DNA of 64,000 nucleotides, taken from Janthinobacterium aquaticum (GTDB lineage Bacteria; Pseudomonadota; Gammaproteobacteria; Burkholderiales; Burkholderiaceae_D). Both the position numbers and the translations under genes were made by a program. The DNA lies in NCBI RefSeq assembly GCF_009208565.1, contig NZ_WFLK01000009.1, positions 1 to 64,000 of the forward strand. The letters run 5' to 3'. Shown in pieces: positions 38,133 through 44,926 of the stretch. The notes below the pieces were generated by a model that saw only the letters and a list, made by a program, of their open reading frames with translations, did not search any database and was not told the DNA's origin. Position 1 is the stretch's first letter. The number at the start of each line of letters is the position of its first letter.

Positions 38133-38462
38133 ATGAGCGAATCGGAATTCCTGGCCCAGGCCGAAGCCACCCTGACCGCCATTGCCGCGGCGCTGGACCG
38201 CCTCAACGATGAAGACGTGGTCGACGTCGAATGCAGCCGCAGCGGCAATGTGCTGGAAATCGAGTTTATCGACAACGGCAGCAAGATTATCGTCAACAGC
38301 CAGGCGCCGATGCGCGAGATGTGGATCGCTGCACGTTCGGGCGGCTTTCACTACAAGCGCGTGGGCGACCAGTGGATCAACACGCGCGACGGCTCGGAGC
38401 TGTTTGCTGCCTTGTCGAGCCTGGCCAGCGAGCAGGCCGGGGTGGCGGTGGTGGTCAAATAA
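38133..38462 (+). CDS. cyaY: Iron-sulfur cluster assembly protein CyaY (frataxin)
   Basis: Bacterial frataxin modulates iron supply to and the rate of the Isc machinery. The 109 residues begin MSESEFLAQAEATLTAIAAAL; the acidic first helix (DRLNDEDVVDVECS) and the sheet motif IVNSQAPMREMWIAARSGGFHYK match the family. The ATG at 38133 follows GGAG; an in-frame TTG lies 12 bases earlier. Confidence 0.95.
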   Translation: MSESEFLAQAEATLTAIAAALDRLNDEDVVDVECSRSGNVLEIEFIDNGSKIIVNSQAPMREMWIAARSGGFHYKRVGDQWINTRDGSELFAALSSLASEQAGVAVVVK

Positions 38463-38476
38463 CTGTTGCGGCATAA

Positions 38477-38510
38477 AAAAACGGCAGACTGTGAAGTCTG
38501 CCGTTTTTGT
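38477..38510. terminator. Bidirectional terminator between cyaY and mrcA
   Basis: AAAAACGGCAGACT (38477-38490), GTGA loop, AGTCTGCCGTTTTT (38495-38508). It has A and T tracts on both sides and lies between convergent genes. Confidence 0.92.
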
Positions 38511-38521
38511 TTGGTGCGGTG

Positions 38522-40867
38522 TCAGAACAACTCGTTCTTGACCGCTTCCCTGGCTTTTTCTTCCTCCGGCGTACCACGCGCCGCGCCTTCCAGGCTGCCC
38601 ACGCCGGTGCCGGGTGGGTTTTCCGCGTAGTAGTATTCGTCGCCCACGTGAACCATGCCTTCCGGTACGGCGCGCTCTTCGACCGGGATGCTCTTGAGCG
38701 CCTTGCTCATGTAGCTGATCCAGATCGGCAGGGCCAGGCCGCCACCGGTTTCGCGGTTGCCCAGGTTGCGCGGCTGGTCGTAGCCGATCCAGGCAATGCC
38801 GACCAGCTTGGCCTGGTAGCCCGCAAACCAGGCGTCGATGGAATCGTTGGTGGTGCCGGTCTTGCCGGCCAGGTCCGGGCGCTTGAGCGACATGGCCTTG
38901 TTGGCCGTACCGAAACGCACTACGTCGTTAAGCATGCTGTTCATCAAAAAGGCGTTGCGCTCGTCGATCACGCGGTTGGCCTCTTCGCCGGCCTTGTCGG
39001 GCTTGGCTTCGGACAGAACCTTGCCGTCGCTGTCGGTGACCTTGGCGATCAGGTAAGGACTGATCTTGTAGCCGCCGTTGGCAAACACCGCGTAGGCGCC
39101 AGCCATCTGCAGTGGCGTGACGTTGCCGGCGCCCAGCGCCAGCGTCAGATAGGGCGGGTTCTTGTCGGCGTCAAAGCCGAAGCGCGTGGCATATTCCTGG
39201 CCGTATTTGGCGCCGATCTTGTGCAGGATGCGGATGGAAATCATGTTTTTTGACTTCATCAGGCCCTTGCGCATGGTCATCGGACCATCGTACTTGCTGT
39301 CGTAGTTCTTCGGCTCCCACGCCTGGCCGCCGGTCTGGCCGGCGTCAAACGAGATCGGTGCGTCGTTGATAATGGTCGCCGGCGACAGGCCGCGTTCGAG
39401 CGAGGCGGAATAGATGAAAGGCTTGAATGCCGAGCCCGGCTGGCGCCAGGCCTGCGTCACATGGTTGAACTTGTTACGGTTGTAATCGAAGCCGCCCACC
39501 ATGGCGCGGATGGCGCCGTCGGTGGTGCTGGCCGACACGAATGCCGATTGCACTTCCGGCATCTGCGTCAGCGCCCAGTTGTCGCCTTCTTTCATCACGC
39601 GAACCACGGCGCCGCGCTTGATGCGGCGATTCGGCGCAGCTTTTTCCGACAGCCAGGCCGAGCCGAAGGTCAGACCCGGGCCGGTAATGGTGATTTCTTC
39701 GCCGGCCGAGGTCACCGCCTGCAAGGATTTGGGCGAGGCCTGCAGCACCATGGCGGCAATGATGTCATCGCTGTCAGGGTGGTCGGCCAGTTCCGTTTCA
39801 ATCGCATCGTCGGCCTCGGCCTTGGTTTTTGGAATCTCGATATATGCTTCAGGGCCGCGATAGCCGTGGCGTTTCTCGTAGTCCATCACACCCTTGCGCA
39901 GCGCAATGTAGGCAGCGTCCTGATCAGCCTTGGTGATGGTGGTGTAGACGTTCAGGCCGCGCGTATACGTGTCTTCCTTGAATTGCTCGTAGACCAGCTG
40001 GCGCGCCATTTCCGACACGTATTCGGCATGCACGCCAAAGGCGCTGCTGTCGGTCTTGACCTTCAGTTCCTCATGCTTGGCTTCTTCATATTGCGCTGGC
40101 GTGATGTAGCCGAGCTGCGCCATGCGCTGCAAAATATACTGCTGGCGCAGCCGCGCACGCTTCGGATTGACCACCGGATTGTAGGCCGACGGCGCCTTCG
40201 GCAGGCCGGCCAGCATGGCCGCTTCGGCAACCGTCAGGTCACGGATATTCTTGCCGAAATAAATCTGCGCGGCCGAGGCAAAACCGTAGGCGCGCTGGCC
40301 CAGGTAGATCTGGTTCATATACACCTCGAGGATCTGGTCCTTGCTGAGGTTTTTCTCGATTTTCCACGCCAACAAGACTTCATAGGCTTTGCGCTTGAGC
40401 GTCTGTTCGCTCGACAGGAAGAAATTGCGCGCCACCTGCTGCGTGATGGTCGAAGCGCCCTGTTTGGCGCCACCGGTCAGGTTGTGCAGCGCGGCGCGCG
40501 TGATGCCAAGGTAGTCGACGCCGCCGTGTTCATAGAAGCGGTCATCCTCGATGGCCAGCACGGCTTTTTTCATGACATCGGGAATGTCCTTGATATGCAC
40601 CATATTGCGCCGCTCTTCGCCGAACTCGCCGATCAGCACGTTATCCGACGTAAAAATGCGCAGTGGCATTTTCGGACGGTAATCGGTCAGCGTATCGAGC
40701 GCCGGCAGGTTAGGGTAGGCCATGGCCAGGCCGAACACCACCAGCAGCACGCCGCCTATGCCCAGGCCGACTACCGATAGCAGCGCCATCAGCAGGAAAC
40801 GTTTGGGTTTGCTGCCCTTGTTGGGTGGCTGCGAGCCAGCTTTGCCGGCGGATTGGGAAGAAGTCAT
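38522..40867 (-). CDS. mrcA: Penicillin-binding protein 1A
   Basis: The bifunctional class A enzyme polymerises and cross-links peptidoglycan. It is 781 residues: membrane anchor (~24-50), transglycosylase domain with EDDRFYEH (catalytic glutamate ~107) and GASTITQQVARNFFL, a middle OB-type region, and the transpeptidase domain with SAFK (~479-482), SKN (MKSKNMIS) and KTGT (~669). All active-site motifs are present. mrcA divergent from the pilM..Q operon is the usual order in beta- and gammaproteobacteria. Confidence 0.96.
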   Translation of the reverse strand: MTSSQSAGKAGSQPPNKGSKPKRFLLMALLSVVGLGIGGVLLVVFGLAMAYPNLPALDTLTDYRPKMPLRIFTSDNVLIGEFGEERRNMVHIKDIPDVMKKAVLAIEDDRFYEHGGVDYLGITRAALHNLTGGAKQGASTITQQVARNFFLSSEQTLKRKAYEVLLAWKIEKNLSKDQILEVYMNQIYLGQRAYGFASAAQIYFGKNIRDLTVAEAAMLAGLPKAPSAYNPVVNPKRARLRQQYILQRMAQLGYITPAQYEEAKHEELKVKTDSSAFGVHAEYVSEMARQLVYEQFKEDTYTRGLNVYTTITKADQDAAYIALRKGVMDYEKRHGYRGPEAYIEIPKTKAEADDAIETELADHPDSDDIIAAMVLQASPKSLQAVTSAGEEITITGPGLTFGSAWLSEKAAPNRRIKRGAVVRVMKEGDNWALTQMPEVQSAFVSASTTDGAIRAMVGGFDYNRNKFNHVTQAWRQPGSAFKPFIYSASLERGLSPATIINDAPISFDAGQTGGQAWEPKNYDSKYDGPMTMRKGLMKSKNMISIRILHKIGAKYGQEYATRFGFDADKNPPYLTLALGAGNVTPLQMAGAYAVFANGGYKISPYLIAKVTDSDGKVLSEAKPDKAGEEANRVIDERNAFLMNSMLNDVVRFGTANKAMSLKRPDLAGKTGTTNDSIDAWFAGYQAKLVGIAWIGYDQPRNLGNRETGGGLALPIWISYMSKALKSIPVEERAVPEGMVHVGDEYYYAENPPGTGVGSLEGAARGTPEEEKAREAVKNELF

Positions 40868-41115
40868 GCGTGTTATGTCTTTTGGTTAATAAGCCGGGCC
40901 ATTATAAGCGAGCTTGCCTGAGGGACGGCGCGCCGACGGGCCGTGCTTGTGCGGTTGCCGATACGCTATATAAGCATGTCTGTGCTGCCTGGCAACAAGG
41001 ATTTGGTAACAAATATTTTGCGCCAGATCACGGCCGGGTCACTTAGGCGCACTGCTTTGCCGCCGCAGCGGTAGCATTTCGAATGGCGTTCGCCGTGCTG
41101 ACGCAGGAGTGCGCG

Positions 41116-41760
41116 ATGAGAAACTTGCTGGAGCTTCGTTGCTGGCCCGGGCCGCAAGGTCTGTTGGGCGTCGATATCGGCGCCACGGCCGTGCGCGTGA
41201 TCGAACTGGTGCGGCTGCGCGGCGCACTGGCCTGCCGCCATTATGGCGTGGCCGTTCTACCTGCTTTGCCGCCTGGCGCGTCATGCCACGAGCATGATCT
41301 GGCGGCGCTGGCTTCGGCCATCGCCGGGGCGCGCCAGGCCAGTGGCAGCCGTGCCTGCCGCGCTGCGCTGGCCATGCCGGCCGACAGCCTGATCACCCAG
41401 ACGCTGCGCCTGCCTGCCGGCTTGCCTGACGAGCAGCTTGAAATCCTGGTCGAACTCGAGGCGGCGCAATACATGCCGTTTGCCGTGGACGACGCCTGCC
41501 TGGACTTTTGCCTGCTGGGACCAGGGCCGTCGTCGGTGGGGGCAGTCAGCGAAGTCGACGTGCTGCTGGTGGCGGCGCGTCGCGCCAGCGTGATGCAACT
41601 GGTCGAGGTCGCTGCCGCCGCCGGCCTGCAGGCGGTGGCCATCGACAGCGACGCGCTGGCCAGGCAGGCGGCGATCAAGCAGGGCGGCTGGCGCAGCGTG
41701 GCCGATGGCGAAGCGGTGCAGGTGGCCTGGGGCCTGGCGCTGCACGGTCTGACGCCATGA
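41116..41760 (+). CDS. pilM: Type IV pilus PilM, short internally deleted form
   Basis: PilM is the cytoplasmic actin-like protein that binds PilN and links the pilus motors to the envelope. This one has 214 residues against ~355 normally. The first half aligns with the family (GVDIGATAVRVIEL, ADSLITQTLRLP, ELEAAQYMPF, VDVLLVAARRASVMQLVEVA). After residue ~184 it jumps straight to the family's C-terminal end (VAWGLALHGL). The second phosphate loop (DIGATMTTL-like) and adenosine motif (LAGG-like) are missing. The frame is open and joined to pilN by ATGA, so this is a clean deletion, not a frameshift. Start ATG 41116 is preceded by CAGGAG. ATP binding is doubtful. Confidence 0.8.
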   Translation: MRNLLELRCWPGPQGLLGVDIGATAVRVIELVRLRGALACRHYGVAVLPALPPGASCHEHDLAALASAIAGARQASGSRACRAALAMPADSLITQTLRLPAGLPDEQLEILVELEAAQYMPFAVDDACLDFCLLGPGPSSVGAVSEVDVLLVAARRASVMQLVEVAAAAGLQAVAIDSDALARQAAIKQGGWRSVADGEAVQVAWGLALHGLTP

Positions 41761-42338
41761 TTGCACCCGCCGCTATCCGCATCAATCTGCTGCCGCATCG
41801 TGCTGCGGCGCGCCGGCGACGCGAACGGCGGTTGCTGCTGTGGCTGGCAAGTGGCGTGCTGGCGGGTTTGCTGCCGGTGCTGTTGGCTGGTACAGCCTTG
41901 CATTTGAGTATCGCTGAGCATGAACGGCGCACACAGCAGTGGCGCCAGGCCAGCACCAGCCTGGCTGGTGCCCTGACGGCGGTGCGCCAGGCGCAGGCCG
42001 AGACCGGTATGCTGGCCCTGCGCCAGCGTGCCGTGATGCAACTGCAGGCGCAGCGCAATGACTGGGTCTTGCTGCTGGCCGCGCTGGCGCGCGCGGTGCC
42101 GGTCGGCGTCACGCTGCATGGGTTGCGCCAGCACGAAGGCCGCTTGCGCGTTGAGGGGCGCGCAGCGGCGCAGGAGCAGGTGGTGCAATTGCTCGATGCA
42201 CTGGCGCAGGCCTTGCCGTCATCGCATCCGCAACTGCTGGAAGTGCGCGCTGCGCAGGAGGCGGGCGTCGAACTGGTGTTGCAACTGCAGTGGCCGGCGC
42301 CGTCGGCCTGTACAGCCGTTGGCGATGCATCATGCTGA
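41757..42338 (+). CDS. pilN: Type IV pilus assembly protein PilN
   Basis: PilN is a bitopic inner-membrane protein of the alignment subcomplex. It is 193 residues from the ATG overlapping the pilM stop. The cytosolic N-terminus carries the INLLPHR motif that inserts into PilM, followed by one membrane helix (~residues 26-46) and a periplasmic coiled and ferredoxin-like domain. The motif is intact despite the shortened PilM, so the PilM-PilN contact is probably kept. Confidence 0.88.
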   Translation: MIAPAAIRINLLPHRAAARRRRERRLLLWLASGVLAGLLPVLLAGTALHLSIAEHERRTQQWRQASTSLAGALTAVRQAQAETGMLALRQRAVMQLQAQRNDWVLLLAALARAVPVGVTLHGLRQHEGRLRVEGRAAAQEQVVQLLDALAQALPSSHPQLLEVRAAQEAGVELVLQLQWPAPSACTAVGDASC

Positions 42339-43420
42339 GCATGATGACCGTGCTCAGGCAGGCTGCTGCGTGGCCGCGCCCCTGGCGCCTGGCCTGCGCC
42401 GCGCTGGTGGCCTTAATGGTGGCGGCGGTCACTGGCGCCAGCGTGCTGGCCAGCCTGCTTGAGCGCTGGCATACGGCGCAGGCGCACGAGGCCGAGGCGC
42501 GCATTGCCCATGCGCAGGCGCGCGCGCTGGCGGCGCAATTGCCGCAGCTGCGCGCACGCCAGCGCCAGGCTGGCGCTGTACTGGCCGAACTGGAGCAGCA
42601 ATTACCGGGCAAGCAGGAAATGGCGGACTTGTTGTCAGCGATTAACCAGGCCGGCCTGGCGCGCGGCCTGCAATTCGAATTGTTCAAGCCGGGAGAGCCG
42701 GTGCCGCAAGACCAGTATGTCGCCATGCCCGTCAGCGTGCGCCTGCGCGGGACGTATCACGCCATCGGTGCGTTTGCCGCCGACCTGGCCCATCTGCCGC
42801 GCATTGTTACCGTGCAGTCGCTGTCGCTGGCTGCCAGCAAGCAGGGGCCGCCGGTGCTGGAGGCGCTGCTGCATGCTTTTCGTCTGCCCGATGCGGCTGA
42901 AATGGCTGAGCAGCAGGCGCGCGCCGCCAGGCTGCAGAAAGGCAAGCCAGCTGCTGCGCCTGCATGGCGTGCGCCGGCCTTGTCGCCGGCTTTGTCAGCG
43001 CGTTTGTCTCCATTTTTTGCACGCGAGTACGATGCCGCGCAGCTGCCCGATCCGTTTGGCGCGCCGCAGCCGGTGCTGGCAGCCAGCACCGGCGCCGGCA
43101 TGGCGGCACCGGACTTGCGCCGCGTGCGCGAGCCGCTGGAAAGCGTGGCCATGACCAGCCTGGCCATGGTGGGCAGCGTGCGCCACGGCGGCGCGTTTGA
43201 CGCATTGCTGCAAGCGGGGCCGCGCGTGCTGCGGGTGGCGGTCGGACAATATCTTGGGCCGGACCATGGCCGGGTCACCGCCATCGAAGAGCAGGCACTG
43301 CATTATCGGGAAGTGCTGCAGGACGCTGGCGGCGCCTGGCGCGAACGGCGCGGCAGTCTGCCGCTGCAGGTCGCTGGTGCGGCGTCAGCGCAGCTTGTTC
43401 CAGCGGAGCCTGGCAAATGA
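42332..43420 (+). CDS. Fused type IV pilus protein PilO-PilP
   Basis: One 362-residue frame covers two proteins that are normally separate. Residues 1-188 are PilO: membrane helix (~18-42), coiled coil, then the globular domain (GLQFELFKPGEPVPQDQYV, MPVSVRLRGTYHAIGAF, LPRIVTVQSLSL). Residues ~189-228 are a linker of charged helix and Ala/Pro. Residues ~229-362 are PilP (EYDAAQLPDPFGAP, PDLRRVREPLESVAM, SLAMVGSVRH, GQYLGPDHGRVTAIEEQ). The lipoprotein signal that anchors normal PilP is absent, so the PilP domain is tethered through PilO's inner-membrane helix. It overlaps pilN and pilQ at both ends. Confidence 0.85.
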   Translation: MLSMMTVLRQAAAWPRPWRLACAALVALMVAAVTGASVLASLLERWHTAQAHEAEARIAHAQARALAAQLPQLRARQRQAGAVLAELEQQLPGKQEMADLLSAINQAGLARGLQFELFKPGEPVPQDQYVAMPVSVRLRGTYHAIGAFAADLAHLPRIVTVQSLSLAASKQGPPVLEALLHAFRLPDAAEMAEQQARAARLQKGKPAAAPAWRAPALSPALSARLSPFFAREYDAAQLPDPFGAPQPVLAASTGAGMAAPDLRRVREPLESVAMTSLAMVGSVRHGGAFDALLQAGPRVLRVAVGQYLGPDHGRVTAIEEQALHYREVLQDAGGAWRERRGSLPLQVAGAASAQLVPAEPGK

Positions 43421-44871
43421 AGCCGCGCATGTTGTTTCTGCTGCTTCTGACGGTTGTGTTGTTCTCGCCGGGCGGCGCGGCGCAGGAAAGTACGGCGCAG
43501 GACAGCGCAGCAGTGGACGCGGTCGTGCAGGTCACCGCGCCGCGCCTGTATGCGGGTGAGGCGATCTCGATCGACTTCCAGAACGTGGCCGTGCGTGCAG
43601 CGTTGCATGTGCTGGCCGATGTGTCGGGCCAGAACATCATTGCCAGTGACAGCGTAGTCGGCAATGTGACGTTGCGCCTGCGCGATTTGCCGTGGGACCA
43701 GGCACTCGATGTGTTACTGCAGGCCAAAGGGTTGGCCATGCGGCGCATCGGCAATGTGCTGTGGATTGCACCGCGAGAAGAAATCCTCGCGCGTGAAAAG
43801 CTGGAACTGGAGCAGCGCGCACAGATCGCCGAACTCGAACCGCTGCAATCGGCCGTGTTCCAGCTCAATTACCAGAAGGCGGAAACGTTTCGCGCCATGC
43901 TCAGCCTTGATGCCGGCGAAGCGCGCAGCCGGGTGCTGTCGCGCCGTGGCAGCGTGCTGATCGATCCGCGCACCAACCAGCTGTTTGTCAGCGATGTGCC
44001 GGCCCGGCTCGAGCAGATCCGCCTCCTGATTGCCCGTACCGATGTGCCCACGCGCCAGGTGCTGATCGAAGCGCGCATCGTCGAGGCCAACGACAGTTTC
44101 AGCCGCAACCTGGGTGCGCGCCTGGGTTTTGCCGACCAGCGCCTGGCGCAGGGCGGCCAGGCCGGCTTTGCCATCGGTGGCGGGCGCCGCGCGGTGCTCG
44201 GTGGCAGTTACCAGGGCGTGGGCGAGGCAACCGGACAGACCGTGGCCGGCGTTGGCGCCTATGTGCCCAATACGCAGTTCGTCAACCTGCCGGCGGCCAG
44301 CATCAATGGCCTGGCGCCGGCCAGCTTTGCGCTGAGCCTGTTTTCGGCCGCCGCCAACCGCTTCCTGAACCTGGAACTGTCGGCGCTGGAAGCCGATGGC
44401 CAGGGCAAGATCATTTCCAGCCCGCGCGTGGTCACGGCCGACAAGGTGCTGGCGCTGATCGAGCAGGGCATCGAGCTGCCCTACCAGGTTGCCACCAGCA
44501 GCGGCGCCACCTCGATTACCTTTCGCAAAGCCAACTTGCGCCTGGAAGTCACGCCGCAGATCACGCCGGACGGCAATGTTGTGCTGGAAGTCGATGTCAG
44601 CAAGGACAGCGTGGGCCAGGAAACGCGTTCCGGCTTTGCCATCGACACCAAGCACGTCAAGACGCAGGTGATGGTCGAAGATGGCGGCACGGTGGTACTG
44701 GGCGGCATCTACCAGCAGTCCGAACGGGGTACGCAAAGCAAGGTGCCGCTGCTCGGTGATATCCCCCTATTGGGCGTTTTCTTCCGTAGCACGGGCCGCA
44801 GTCAAGAAAAAACCGAGCTGATGGTGTTTATTACACCGAAAATAGTGGCAGATCGGCCCCTAAAGCGGTAA
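43417..44871 (+). CDS. pilQ: Type IV pilus secretin PilQ, short form without AMIN domains
   Basis: PilQ is the outer-membrane secretin pore of the pilus. At 484 residues it is about 200 shorter than usual. It has a signal peptide (1-22), an N0/STN-like domain (~45-125, ISIDFQNVAVRAALHVLADV), an N1 domain (~140-215, with VLIDPRTNQLFVSDVPARL) and the secretin domain with the signature VPLLGDIPLLGVFFRS near the end. The N-terminal peptidoglycan-binding AMIN domains of standard PilQ are missing. It is translationally coupled to the PilO-PilP fusion. Confidence 0.88.
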   Translation: MKPRMLFLLLLTVVLFSPGGAAQESTAQDSAAVDAVVQVTAPRLYAGEAISIDFQNVAVRAALHVLADVSGQNIIASDSVVGNVTLRLRDLPWDQALDVLLQAKGLAMRRIGNVLWIAPREEILAREKLELEQRAQIAELEPLQSAVFQLNYQKAETFRAMLSLDAGEARSRVLSRRGSVLIDPRTNQLFVSDVPARLEQIRLLIARTDVPTRQVLIEARIVEANDSFSRNLGARLGFADQRLAQGGQAGFAIGGGRRAVLGGSYQGVGEATGQTVAGVGAYVPNTQFVNLPAASINGLAPASFALSLFSAAANRFLNLELSALEADGQGKIISSPRVVTADKVLALIEQGIELPYQVATSSGATSITFRKANLRLEVTPQITPDGNVVLEVDVSKDSVGQETRSGFAIDTKHVKTQVMVEDGGTVVLGGIYQQSERGTQSKVPLLGDIPLLGVFFRSTGRSQEKTELMVFITPKIVADRPLKR

Positions 44872-44926
44872 GGTCATATCTTTGCGTTTAAGTAACAATT
44901 CATACCTCAGGGAAGCAAGGGCGGAT

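Noticed and set aside
40825-41046. 73-residue frame ending in PDHGRVT, like a PilP motif in the pilO-pilP gene
   Set aside because: The shared stretch is only about 20 bases with mismatches. The frame overlaps mrcA's start on the other strand and has no other pilus similarity, so chance is the better explanation.
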